Source: Exiguobacterium flavidum
Lineage (GTDB): Bacteria; Bacillota; Bacilli; Exiguobacteriales; Exiguobacteriaceae
DNA length: 64,000 bases
Reading direction: 5' to 3'
Assembly: GCF_003344535.1 (NCBI RefSeq)
Contig: NZ_QPKS01000010.1
Location: 1-64,000, forward strand
Both the position numbers and the translations under genes were made by a program. The notes under the pieces are model-generated. The model did no database searches, was not told where the DNA came from, and worked only from the letters and a program-made list of their open reading frames with translations. Shown here piece after piece: positions 52,760 to 60,847 of this stretch (position 1 is its first letter; each line of letters opens with the position of its first letter).

Positions 52760-52817
52760 ACGCTCAATCCTTTCTTCTGTAACGTAAGAAAATAAGGGTT
52801 GGAAGTCCCCACGTTCC

Positions 52818-52823
52818 ATTATA
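52818..52823 (-). promoter_or_regulatory. -10 element of the PlcR-like gene
   Basis: On the minus strand this reads TATAAT, with a weak CTGTTT-type -35 about 18 bp upstream. It would start transcription about 50 bp before ATG 52759. Confidence 0.6.
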
Positions 52824-52874
52824 GAAAACTTTCCAGTCAGAAAACAGTTGGTTTTTTCGGAAATAAGGAAAATT

Positions 52875-52898
52875 TTTCAAAAAGATTCGATTTTGAAA
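52875..52898. repeat. Inverted repeat before the divergent small gene
   Basis: TTTCAAAA and TTTTGAAA arms, separated by 8 bp, abut the ribosome binding site (AAAGGAG) of the gene at 52911. It could be an operator for the divergent regulator or an mRNA hairpin masking translation. Confidence 0.5.
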
Positions 52899-52910
52899 GG
52901 AGCAGGACAG

Positions 52911-53081
52911 ATGACATTCACATTGATCGAACGACAACAAAAAAGCATCTCCTACGGATGGTGCTGGAATGCTGCTGCGACGGGGGTCGCTCCTTTGGCG
53001 AATCGGAAGATGGAACGGCTGGCAAAAGGGGAAGCTGTCCTTGAACGGACGGGTACACAGAAGGAGGAGGCGCGGAGATGA
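52911..53081 (+). CDS. Small peptide gene (candidate modified-peptide precursor)
   Basis: The product is 56 residues: polar N-terminus, a central SISYGWCWNAAATGVAP stretch with two Trp, one Cys and one Tyr, and a charged tail. AAAGGAG lies at good spacing. It is not recognised. It is divergent from the PlcR-like gene and precedes genes for an RRE-like protein and a methyltransferase-like protein, so a role as substrate peptide is possible but unproven. Its stop overlaps the next start as ATGA. Confidence 0.5.
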   Translation: MTFTLIERQQKSISYGWCWNAAATGVAPLANRKMERLAKGEAVLERTGTQKEEARR

Positions 53082-53257
53082 GCGAATCGCTTCAGCTCTC
53101 CTTGTTCCTCGGGATGATCGCGGTCGGCTTGATGATCACGATTGCTTTTGAAAGTCTTCTCGTGAGCGGGGCCGTCGCGTTCCTGCTCGTCACAGGAGGA
53201 GCGTTGATCGTTCATCTTGCTTATCCGGCCGAAGGGCCAAGAACGCGCCAGCAGTAA
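53078..53257 (+). CDS. Small two-pass membrane protein
   Basis: The 59-residue product has two hydrophobic helices (about 8-26 and 30-48) and a short basic tail ending RTRQQ. AGGAGG lies about 10 nt upstream, and the start overlaps the stop of the 56-residue peptide gene, so both are translated together. Function unknown; immunity or export helper roles are possible but unsupported. Confidence 0.55.
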   Translation: MSESLQLSLFLGMIAVGLMITIAFESLLVSGAVAFLLVTGGALIVHLAYPAEGPRTRQQ

Positions 53258-53267
53258 GTTGACAATC

Positions 53268-53307
53268 GCTCCATCCGGTCGTTTTCGGATAGGAGCTTAT
53301 TTTTTTT
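53268..53307 (+). terminator. Terminator between the small genes and the enzyme genes
   Basis: GCTCCATCCG and CGGATAGGAGC (one bulge) are followed by TTATTTTTTTT. Downstream genes would be made by readthrough, giving more of the small products than of the larger proteins, a common arrangement in peptide-modification loci. Confidence 0.8.
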
Positions 53308-53324
53308 CAAGAGGAGTGGCACGG

Positions 53325-54530
53325 ATGATTGGATTTTCCTATCTTTACGAAACAGAAGGATGGCTGCATCATGTCGAACCGACACATGCGCTGCGCGATT
53401 TTTGCGAAGCGGAGCGCATCACGTTCGATCAGTATGACTTCAACACGAATACATTCCAAGACCTCGTCGATTATATGGAGTTCCAAGAGTTCGAGCATTA
53501 CGTCTTCGTCTTGAAGGGGTCTGGCGAGCGCGTGCTCCGTCTCGTCGCCTACCTGCAACAGAAGATGCTCAGCGTCCAGTTCCATCTCGTCCGTGAGGAT
53601 GGTGAGGTGCTGTTCGGGGATCCGCGCTTCCTGTACGGTCTCGATCTTCCGTTGTCGGACGACGATGTCGAGACTGCTGAACCGATCGAACTTCAAAATG
53701 CGATCATGTCGCTCTTCACAGGCGTCCATCCGGATTACCGGAAACGGCATCCGCAGCCGCTCCGCCACGTCTACGTGGAGGACACGTCGCTGCTCGAGAC
53801 GGTTTCTCCGCTCTTTGAGGAGATGACGATCAACAGCCTGCTCTACGTCGACGTACCGGTCATCCATGACATGGCCGTCATCGACGTGATGAGCCGGACA
53901 CCGGTCTTGATCGCCTTCGCTGAGGCGGCCGAAGGGGTGAAACAGGTATTGAGCCGGACGTCGCGGGTCGAATTGAGGGAAGACTTCAAGCGCTTCATTG
54001 CCACGGGTGTCGTCCGAAGCGACCGACAGGCGCAAGGGATGTTTGATTATGCGACCGCGGCTGGTCTGCCTGCGACCCATCGCCTGTTCTTCTTCCGCGA
54101 CGGAGTATTCGGCGATCACGGAAAGACGATGCGACTCTCGGACACGGTGCTTGACGCGACGCAACTCCAGGATCGTCAGCTCGGACGCATCGAGCCGCTT
54201 GACGCCCTTCCGTTGCTCTCGCTCTATCCATTGCTCTATCAGCTCGCTTCCGCCTTTTCGTCCGAGAGTTCATTCATCACGGCATACTCGAGAGCGGCGT
54301 TGCCTCCGCTCGAACATCCGCTCGGACCGTGCATGATGATCGGGATCGAGAACGGGGAAGGATGCTTCGTCTTCGAGCTTGCGACGAACCGGCTGTTCGA
54401 GACGAATAAGACGTTCCTGCTGATTCTCGAAGCGGACCAGAAAGAGCGATTCGATACTTTGCCAGAGCTGCTCGGGGAGACATACGAGTCGGACATCCAA
54501 ACGTACAAGGAGATGATCTACCATGGATAA
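53325..54530 (+). CDS. Unknown protein with PqqD/RRE-like C-terminus
   Basis: The product is 401 residues. The N-terminal and middle parts are not recognised and contain no membrane segment or CxxxCxxC radical-SAM motif. The last 60 residues (GCFVFELATNRLFETNKTFL, then ILEADQKERFDTLPELLGE) follow the PqqD/RiPP recognition element pattern: a beta hairpin with a hydrophobic, Asn-containing turn, then helices with E/D-x(2)-L. Such domains bind leader peptides. AGAGGAG precedes ATG 53325. The stop overlaps the methyltransferase-like gene by 8 bp. The RRE call is an eye-level match only. Confidence 0.55.
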   Translation: MIGFSYLYETEGWLHHVEPTHALRDFCEAERITFDQYDFNTNTFQDLVDYMEFQEFEHYVFVLKGSGERVLRLVAYLQQKMLSVQFHLVREDGEVLFGDPRFLYGLDLPLSDDDVETAEPIELQNAIMSLFTGVHPDYRKRHPQPLRHVYVEDTSLLETVSPLFEEMTINSLLYVDVPVIHDMAVIDVMSRTPVLIAFAEAAEGVKQVLSRTSRVELREDFKRFIATGVVRSDRQAQGMFDYATAAGLPATHRLFFFRDGVFGDHGKTMRLSDTVLDATQLQDRQLGRIEPLDALPLLSLYPLLYQLASAFSSESSFITAYSRAALPPLEHPLGPCMMIGIENGEGCFVFELATNRLFETNKTFLLILEADQKERFDTLPELLGETYESDIQTYKEMIYHG

Positions 54531-55263
54531 ACCGCTATTCGGACCATTTTCACGAAAAGGCAGCTATTCGCGAGTCGAAGTGATCGACAGCGTCTTCGCG
54601 GACCGACGATTCACGACGCTCTTCCAGGAGGCGATCCATCCGACGGAAATCGACGACCTGACCCTCTACCGGCGTTACTTGAAGAAGGGTGAGAGGGTGT
54701 TGTTCTACGGTGCGCTCGATGCCGAAGCGTTCAATACGCTTTGCGGTGAAGGCTACGACCTCTACATGGTCGAGTCGGAGACGGAGCTTTGCGCGAACGT
54801 CGATCCGCGCTTCCGCAATCGGATCTACGGCTTCAGCATGGATGTCGTCGACTGTTTCGGTGAGCATGCGTTCGAATCGCTCGTCTTGCCCGGTACGAAG
54901 ATCTCCTGTTATTCGCGCGGCGAGCTGCTTCTGTTCTTGCGCCGAGTCGGACAGCTGCTGACGACTGAGGGGACGATCCTCTGTCATATCTGGAACGCCT
55001 CCCATGTCCGACGGGTCGCGCACAACGTCGGTTCCCGTAGGATCGACGGCTGTACCGTTTTCTACGGCAGTCAGGTAAGCGGCGATCAGCTGATTTTGAA
55101 TCTCTATTTGAAGGACCGGAACAGGGAGAAGGTCGGGTACGCCGTCCAGCATCTGTATGAAGCGAATGCCTTGATCGACCTGGCGCGTCTCTGCTCGCAC
55201 GCGGGACGGACGCTCTATACGGGAGATACCGTCACCGTCCTCGAATTTCAGCGGATTTCCTGA
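54523..55263 (+). CDS. Class I methyltransferase-like protein
   Basis: The 246-residue protein has a central Rossmann-type stretch: GERVLFYGALDAEAF (a weak glycine motif), YDLYMVESETEL with an acidic residue at the strand end, and LLTTEGTILCHIW as a late strand. The expected GxGxG loop is poor, so the SAM-binding assignment is tentative. It overlaps the RRE-like gene by 8 bp, implying a common process. It may modify a peptide or be a non-catalytic partner. Confidence 0.5.
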   Translation: MDKPLFGPFSRKGSYSRVEVIDSVFADRRFTTLFQEAIHPTEIDDLTLYRRYLKKGERVLFYGALDAEAFNTLCGEGYDLYMVESETELCANVDPRFRNRIYGFSMDVVDCFGEHAFESLVLPGTKISCYSRGELLLFLRRVGQLLTTEGTILCHIWNASHVRRVAHNVGSRRIDGCTVFYGSQVSGDQLILNLYLKDRNREKVGYAVQHLYEANALIDLARLCSHAGRTLYTGDTVTVLEFQRIS

Positions 55264-55393
55264 AGCGGCACACGCCGCTTTTTCTGCGAAAAGAGTTTCA
55301 AAATGGAACAAAAAGGATAAAGTGTCAAGAGGGGCCTGTTCTACATATCCAACGTCCAGTTGCAGCGGTCAGCGCTTAAATAGGAGATCAGAC

Positions 55394-55705
55394 ATGGAGA
55401 ACCACACGGAAAATCACCGCGCGTTTGAGCAGGTTTGCCTGCAGTTCGTCGAGTTGGTCGTGCCAGAGGATATGCTCGACTTCGTGAATGAACAAACTGT
55501 AGTGGATGTGTTCCATCAAAGTGTGTACCAACGTCTCTATCAAGGAAAGCGAAGTCGCGTCAAGCTGAGCTTCGTCCGTCAGTCGCATGGGCGCCACGAG
55601 CGTGTCTTCCTGACGATTCGGGAGCTTGATGCCCCGCACTACGAGGTGCGGGCGGAAGGTGTCTTCCGGGACGGGGAAATCTGGCTCGATCATGTCAGGA
55701 AATGA
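55394..55705 (+). CDS. Hypothetical 103-residue protein
   Basis: This small soluble protein starts at ATG 55394 after AGGAGA; an upstream in-frame start at 55322 has no site. No motif is recognised; the second half is probably beta-rich. It lies about 130 bp after the methyltransferase-like gene with no terminator between, so it may belong to the same transcript. Confidence 0.55.
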   Translation: MENHTENHRAFEQVCLQFVELVVPEDMLDFVNEQTVVDVFHQSVYQRLYQGKRSRVKLSFVRQSHGRHERVFLTIRELDAPHYEVRAEGVFRDGEIWLDHVRK

Positions 55706-55712
55706 ACGAAGA

Positions 55713-55759
55713 AACGCTGGTCCGTCCGTCTGCTGTCGACGGATGGATCAGCGTTTTTT
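55713..55759. terminator. Terminator between convergent genes
   Basis: AACGCTG-TCC-TCC and GGATGGA-CAGCGTT arms, with a 14-nt loop region, are followed by TTTTTT on the plus strand. The minus strand reads TTTCTTC. Confidence 0.8.
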
Positions 55760-55764
55760 CAGGT

Positions 55765-56862
55765 TCATTCGATTTCGGCGATCCGGACACGGTTCGAACC
55801 GATCACCTGCATCGCATATTTGTCGGATGAAGTGTATTTCCCTTGCGGAAGATCGAGCTGCAATTCGAGCGACCGGTAGGACTCTTCAGGCAATGAGACG
55901 TTCGTCCAGTCGATGGCGATGACCTTGTCGTCCTTCAAGATGAAGAAATGGTTGCCGTAGAACAGATAAGTATGAAGCGAATCCTTCAACTCCTTGCCCG
56001 GCGCGCCTAGCGATTCCGCAAGCTCCGCCTTCGACTTGCCGAACCAGGATTCGACCGGAACATCGGTCCAGGACGTATCAAGCCGCTCGCTGACGAAGTC
56101 GAGGATGGCAGAATCCGTTGTCGCTTTCGCCTCGAGTGTGTCCGTCGTCGCGCTCTTCGCGATGAAGCCGGCTTGTCCATTCGGTAGCGTCAGCTCGAGG
56201 ACGTCGCCTTCTTCCTTGACTAATGTGTAACGGTCACCGAAGTCCGCCTCATAGAGCGCGGTCGTCTGCTCCGCATCACTGAAGATCTGGGCGTTCGTCG
56301 CCGTGATGTAGATGACCGGCGTCGTTTCAGGTTCTGCTGCCGGCGCCTCCTCCGATTCTTCAGTCACTGCAGGTTTTTCCGTCTCGCTCTGCTCCGGTGT
56401 CGATGTCGCGATCGTCTGGAGCTTCTCCACCCCGTCATAGCGATCGAACAAGTATGTCCCGAACACGCCGAGGAGGAAGAAGAGAGGGAGCAAAAGGTAT
56501 TTCGGATGGAAGCGGCGTTGCTTCGCCTCCGGAAGCGGTACATGCTTCCTCTTCGTCTTCGCTTTCGTCTTTTTGCGCTCCTGTCTGCTGCGTTGACCCG
56601 TCTCCGCCACGATCGGATAGCGGGAGACGAAGGAATAGAACTGCTCGATTTCCGGATCTGGAAGCCCGTCTTCCGTCCATGCAGCCCAGTCGCGCCGCGA
56701 GATGAGACGTGTCCGCCATGCGCCGGTCGGCTGCTGTCCTGTCAGGTGCACGGCGATTTGGCCTAATGAGTAGTGCGCCTCGACCAGGTGACGGATCCGT
56801 TCCTGCAGTCGCTTCGTCCCGGGATCGTGCTCTTGTTGAAAAGGATCGGTGCTTCTTTCCAT
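55765..56862 (-). CDS. Single-pass membrane protein with SH3-like extracellular part
   Basis: The 365-residue product has a cytoplasmic N-terminal region (about 1-105), a basic juxtamembrane stretch, one membrane helix (about 117-137), an acidic E/T/P linker, and an SH3-like segment (about 185-255, with AQIFSDAEQTTALYEADFGDRYTLVKEEGD...GQAGFIAKSAT). The final 100 residues form an unrecognised domain. SH3-type modules of this class bind wall peptides, so it may link inside and outside signals. ATG 56862 follows AGGGGGATG. Confidence 0.65.
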   Translation of the reverse strand: MERSTDPFQQEHDPGTKRLQERIRHLVEAHYSLGQIAVHLTGQQPTGAWRTRLISRRDWAAWTEDGLPDPEIEQFYSFVSRYPIVAETGQRSRQERKKTKAKTKRKHVPLPEAKQRRFHPKYLLLPLFFLLGVFGTYLFDRYDGVEKLQTIATSTPEQSETEKPAVTEESEEAPAAEPETTPVIYITATNAQIFSDAEQTTALYEADFGDRYTLVKEEGDVLELTLPNGQAGFIAKSATTDTLEAKATTDSAILDFVSERLDTSWTDVPVESWFGKSKAELAESLGAPGKELKDSLHTYLFYGNHFFILKDDKVIAIDWTNVSLPEESYRSLELQLDLPQGKYTSSDKYAMQVIGSNRVRIAEIE

Positions 56863-56962
56863 GGTCATCCCCCTAAATGCTTCGTATATCACAAATTATG
56901 TCATACAGAAGGGAGGATGATAATGGGATTTGCCATCTTTTAAAAACTGGCGCGCGGGCGAT

Positions 56963-57370
56963 TCACGAGCGGCCGGCAATCAAAAGTGCCTGGTGGAGGT
57001 GATGAACGATTTCTCGTCTTTGTTCGGATGAGATCAAACGCCCGTCAAAGAAGGCGTTTGGTGCCAAGGTGAGATTGACCATCATGTCCTCGAGCAGGCG
57101 ACGGTAGTCGACCGGTTTCTGCCCGGGGGCGTTCTCGATGAATTCCTCGATCGTGGGGGCTGTGACGTAGTTCGGATCGATCAGAAGTTCGGGGGTCGTA
57201 TGGAGAGCATAGGCGAGGCGTTCGATCGTTCTTTCGGGTGGCATGCGTTGTCCGCGCTCGTAGGCGGAGATCGCCATCGCCGTCTCTCCGCAAAGTTCGG
57301 CGAGACGGTTTTGCGTGTATTTGTGCTGCTTACGGAGCAGTGAAATTTTTTTGCCGATCACTTCAGGCAT
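56963..57370 (-). CDS. XRE-family HTH regulator
   Basis: The 135-residue protein has an N-terminal Cro/C1-type HTH (ISLLRKQHKYTQNRLAELCG...ISAYERGQRMPP, residues 7-50) and a helical C-terminus without a known ligand domain. The start at 57370 has AAAGGACGAG upstream. It is small and stand-alone. Possible targets are nearby envelope genes, but no operator is evident. Confidence 0.75.
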   Translation of the reverse strand: MPEVIGKKISLLRKQHKYTQNRLAELCGETAMAISAYERGQRMPPERTIERLAYALHTTPELLIDPNYVTAPTIEEFIENAPGQKPVDYRRLLEDMMVNLTLAPNAFFDGRLISSEQRREIVHHLHQALLIAGRS

Positions 57371-57586
57371 ATGCTTCTCGTCCTTTCTTTCTCTAGTCGA
57401 GAATAATACTATTTTGCCAGTTTCAATTCTGGCGAAACCTCCTGGCTGCAACTATTGACCTATCGTAGGAGCGCTTGACGTCCGAATGGCGGATTCTGAA
57501 AAAACCGTTGACCCTTCTCAGAGGAATGAAACGTGATTGAAACATTCCTTCGTTACAATGGCGAAAAGATGAGGAGGGGTGCAGGG

Positions 57587-58420
57587 ATGCGAAAGTTGGT
57601 TGCCGGAGTGGCCGTCAGTATGATGTTGGCTGGGGAAGCAGGAGCGGCCGAGAAGGCGGTCATCGAGACGAAACCGGCCCAGTCGTTCGGTGCGCTCGTC
57701 GCAACGCAAGGGAAGATGCGGCCCCTTCCTCAGACACCTGTGACGTTCGGAACGGTCGAGACGCGGTGGAGAAGCGCGAGCCGTGCCGAGTACGTCAAGT
57801 ACATGAACCCCTCCTCTTTCAAGAAGGGATCGAATGAATACTATCAGTTTCTCGACCTTGCGAGGCCGGCCGGAGTCGACGTTAAAGCCCTCTCGTCCCT
57901 CCTGAAAGGACATGGCGTGTTCGCACGAAAGGGTAACAAGTCCGGTGCGGCCTTCAAGAAGGCGGCGGAGAAGGAGAAGATCAACGAGGTCTATCTCGTC
58001 TCGCATGCGCTGCTTGAGACCGGATACGGACGTTCGAAGCTTGCGAAAGGCATCCGTGTCTCGCGCGTGGGCGGGAAGTACGTCCCGCCGCGCGTCGTCT
58101 ACAACATGTTCGGAATCGGGGCGCTCGACCATGATCCGTACCGGCTCGGGGCGGAGCGGGCATACAAGGAGAAATGGTTCACGCCGGAAGCTGCGATCAT
58201 CGGCGGAGCGAAATATGTCGGACGCGCCTATATCCATCATCCGGTCCATCGGCAGAACACGCTCTATGAGATGCGGTGGGATCCGGAAGAGAGGGGAGAG
58301 TTCCCTCATCAATACGCGACCGACATCGGCTGGGCAGTCAAACAGGCGCGCAGGATTGGTGAGCTCTATGCAAAGCTCGACGTCGAGACCGTCCGCTTCG
58401 AGGTGCCGAAATTCCGTTGA
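57587..58420 (+). CDS. Secreted glucosaminidase-type peptidoglycan hydrolase (GH73-like)
   Basis: The 277-residue product has a Sec signal peptide (cleavage near GAA, about residue 20). Its C-terminal domain carries the glucosaminidase pattern: SHALLETGYGRSKLAKG with the likely catalytic Glu, VVYNMFGIGALDHDP, and WFTPEAAIIGGAKYVGRAYI. It cuts N-acetylglucosamine bonds in peptidoglycan, probably during growth or separation. GAGGAGGGG precedes ATG 57587. The short N-terminal extension may help wall binding. Confidence 0.87.
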   Translation: MRKLVAGVAVSMMLAGEAGAAEKAVIETKPAQSFGALVATQGKMRPLPQTPVTFGTVETRWRSASRAEYVKYMNPSSFKKGSNEYYQFLDLARPAGVDVKALSSLLKGHGVFARKGNKSGAAFKKAAEKEKINEVYLVSHALLETGYGRSKLAKGIRVSRVGGKYVPPRVVYNMFGIGALDHDPYRLGAERAYKEKWFTPEAAIIGGAKYVGRAYIHHPVHRQNTLYEMRWDPEERGEFPHQYATDIGWAVKQARRIGELYAKLDVETVRFEVPKFR

Positions 58421-58442
58421 AGACGCTGAGGCGTCTTTTTTT
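58421..58442 (+). terminator. Rho-independent terminator
   Basis: AGACGC and GCGTCT with a 4-nt loop directly after the stop, followed by a T7 run. Confidence 0.85.
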
Positions 58443-58524
58443 GTATGGTGAAAAAATCTTGAGGGGTCGCGATGATCTTTGCGGGAAAGGAACAGCAAGA
58501 ACTGACGGAAGGGGAGGGGACAAG

Positions 58525-59160
58525 ATGGAACGGAGCCGAACGGGAAGCAGGAGTGCGGCGAAAAGGATATACGACAATGCGATGATCGTCCTCGTCGTGA
58601 CGCTCGGCTGGTTGGTGTTCAGCGGCGCGCCGACCTATCGGGATTTGATCGATCGGCCGACAAGGGAGCAGCTCGAAGTGGCCGAGGAGAGACGGGAAGA
58701 GCTTGCGGGACGGGTAGACCGGCTGAAGGAGAAGAACAGAGAGCTGACAGCGGAGATGATTCGGGCGGAGAACAAGGTCGAGAGCAAAACGGTGGACGTG
58801 CAACGGCTGGAACAGGACGTCATCGACCTCGAGACGGACCTTGCCCGCGAGCGCGAACAGAGCGACGTCTTGATTGAACGGCTCGCGAAGCGCGAGCAGG
58901 AACTCGACGAGCTGAAGGACGAGTTGGCGCTGCTCGCTGCCTATTCGTCCGGGTACGCGGACGCCGAGGAGGAGATCGTCCCGCAAGAGGGCACGGACGA
59001 TGAGGTCTTCGAGGAGTCAGAGGGCGACATTCATGAAGAAGGGGCGTACTATGAGACATGCGGCGATTTGAAGTTCGATCATCCGGACGGTGTCGACATG
59101 ACGCATCCCGCGTACGCACCGCATCTCGACCGGGACGATGACGGCTACGCCTGCGAGTGA
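58525..59160 (+). CDS. Membrane-anchored coiled-coil protein with Excalibur calcium-binding domain
   Basis: The 211-residue product has one membrane helix (about residues 19-37), a long coiled coil (about 50-140), an acidic linker and a C-terminal Excalibur motif (CGDLKFDHPDGV...DRDDDGYACE). That motif has paired cysteines and the D-x-D-x-D-G calcium loop. Such domains sit outside the cell and bind calcium. ATG 58525 follows GGGGAGGGG; an upstream in-frame start overlaps the previous terminator. Confidence 0.85.
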   Translation: MERSRTGSRSAAKRIYDNAMIVLVVTLGWLVFSGAPTYRDLIDRPTREQLEVAEERREELAGRVDRLKEKNRELTAEMIRAENKVESKTVDVQRLEQDVIDLETDLAREREQSDVLIERLAKREQELDELKDELALLAAYSSGYADAEEEIVPQEGTDDEVFEESEGDIHEEGAYYETCGDLKFDHPDGVDMTHPAYAPHLDRDDDGYACE

Positions 59161-59191
59161 TAGTATGGAAGAAAAAAGGGGGAATCCATCC

Positions 59192-59689
59192 TTGAGAAGA
59201 ATACCATGGTCCGGATACACGACGCTGCTCGTGCTCGTCGTCTTATGGATCTCGAGTTCGATGACCTATGAGAATCAGACGATCAAGCCGGGCATCGAAC
59301 AGTACATACCGCTTGACTGGGTCCGTCATCTGGAGTGGATCCGTTTCACCTATGAGACCGAGGTGAGCGTCGACGCGCTCGGACGCGCCGGATTCATCGA
59401 GTTCCTGATCCGGAAGCTCGCCCACCTGTCGACGTTCTTCGTCCTCGGCTTCTCGCTGATCGATTTGACGAGGCGAGCCGTACCGAGCTTCGGCGTCGCC
59501 GTCCTCTTCGCCTACTCGCTCGCCGTCACGTTCGCCGTCTTCGACGAGTTCCATCAGATTCTGACTGGCGGGCGGACGGGAATGATCGAGGACGCGCTGC
59601 TCGATGGCCTCGGTGCGCTTGCCGGCATCCTGGCGTACAGCCTCTTCTTCCGTAGACGGAGAACCGACAAGCTGAAAATCCGAGTTTGA
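59192..59689 (+). CDS. VanZ-like membrane protein
   Basis: The 165-residue protein has four hydrophobic segments and VanZ-family features: an N-terminal helix, FLIRKLAHLSTFFVLGFSL (conserved K-x2-H) and FDEFHQILTGGRTGMIEDALLDGLGA. VanZ proteins are linked to low-level teicoplanin resistance and envelope lipid handling. A TTG start at 59192 with GGGGGA fits better than ATG 59165, which has no ribosome binding site. Confidence 0.82.
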   Translation: MRRIPWSGYTTLLVLVVLWISSSMTYENQTIKPGIEQYIPLDWVRHLEWIRFTYETEVSVDALGRAGFIEFLIRKLAHLSTFFVLGFSLIDLTRRAVPSFGVAVLFAYSLAVTFAVFDEFHQILTGGRTGMIEDALLDGLGALAGILAYSLFFRRRRTDKLKIRV

Positions 59690-59798
59690 TTCAGCTTGTT
59701 AGTTTTCGAGCAGAATCGGGTACAAATACCTAATCAAAAATGTTTGACCGCTTTCCATGGTGCTTCAACACATTCGAACCGAGAAGGAAGGAACCGTT

Positions 59799-60797
59799 AT
59801 GGAGACGACCATCATGATCACGAGTGTCGGTCGGCGCTCGAAGCTCGTCGAATATTTCAGGGATGAAGTGATGGACGGAGGAAAGGTGATCGCGACAGAT
59901 TGCAACGCCCTTGCCCCTGCGCTCTATTTCGCGGACGGCCATCACCTCGTCCCGAGGATCGACGACGAGAAGTACCTCGACGCCCTGCTTGCGATTTGCC
60001 GTGCCGAGAACGTCACCGCAATCCTTTCCTTGATCGATCCGGAACTGGCGTTTCTCGCCGGGCATCGCCACGCGTTCGAGGAGCTCGGCGTGACCGTGCT
60101 CGCCCCGTCGAAGGAAGCGTGTGACCTTGCCTTCGACAAGTACAGTCTGTATGAGAAGTGTCTCGAGAACGGCATCCCTCATGCCAGGACCTACACCGAC
60201 CTCATCTCGTTCGAAGAGGCATGTGCGCATGGCGAGATCGACTTCCCGGTCTTCATCAAACCGCGGACCGGCAGCGCGAGTCTCCACGTCAACCGGGCTG
60301 AGACGCTCGAAGAGGCGAGGCTGCTGTTTTCTGCGCACGACCAGATGATCATCCAGCAATTCATGGATGGGCGGGAGATTGGCGTCGATGCCTACGTCGA
60401 TCTCCTGACAGGCGAGGTGACATCGATCTTCGCGAAGGAGAAGCTTGCGATGCGGGCGGGCGAGACGGACAAGGCGAAGTCGGTCAAGAGCGACGAACTG
60501 TTCGACCTGATCAGACGGGTCATCAAGATGGCGGATTTGAGCGGCCCGCTCGACTTCGATCTGTTCGATGTCGACGGTGTGCTCTATCTGTCTGAGATCA
60601 ATCCCCGCTTCGGCGGCGGATATCCGCATGCCTACGCGTGCGGCGTCAACTTCCCGCGGCAGATCATGCGCAACCTGAGCGGGAAGGTCAACGAACCATC
60701 GATTGGAGATTATGCGGAGAACATGTATATGGTCAAGCACGATTCGATCACCATCATCCCGGAAGCTGCACTTATCCCGAAAAAGAAGATTCGCTGA
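59799..60797 (+). CDS. ATP-grasp enzyme (carbamoyl-phosphate-synthase-like)
   Basis: The 332-residue product starts with a Rossmann-like preATP-grasp domain (MITSVGRRSKLVEYF...IATDCNALAPAL). It continues with ATP-grasp features: FPVFIKPRTGSASLHVNRAE, QQFMDGREIGVDAYV and FDLFDVDGVLYLSEINPRFGGGYPH with the metal ligands. Such enzymes join a carboxylate to an amine or other nucleophile; related ones occur in envelope-polymer and natural-product clusters. It stands alone, with AGAAGGAA before ATG 59799. Substrate unknown. Confidence 0.85.
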   Translation: METTIMITSVGRRSKLVEYFRDEVMDGGKVIATDCNALAPALYFADGHHLVPRIDDEKYLDALLAICRAENVTAILSLIDPELAFLAGHRHAFEELGVTVLAPSKEACDLAFDKYSLYEKCLENGIPHARTYTDLISFEEACAHGEIDFPVFIKPRTGSASLHVNRAETLEEARLLFSAHDQMIIQQFMDGREIGVDAYVDLLTGEVTSIFAKEKLAMRAGETDKAKSVKSDELFDLIRRVIKMADLSGPLDFDLFDVDGVLYLSEINPRFGGGYPHAYACGVNFPRQIMRNLSGKVNEPSIGDYAENMYMVKHDSITIIPEAALIPKKKIR

Positions 60798-60804
60798 ACA
60801 CAGC

Positions 60805-60842
60805 AAAGGAGCCCTCGCATTGGTAGCGAGAGCTCCTTTTTT
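60805..60842. terminator. Rho-independent terminator between convergent genes
   Basis: AAAGGAGC-CTCGC and GCGAG-GCTCCTTT are followed by TTTTTT on the plus strand. Confidence 0.85.
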
Positions 60843-60847
60843 CATGT

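Noticed and set aside
52760..52819. Longer start of the PlcR-like regulator at 52819
   Set aside because: Its ATG overlaps the TATAAT -10, the extra 20 residues do not fit the family, and ATG 52759 has a good ribosome binding site.
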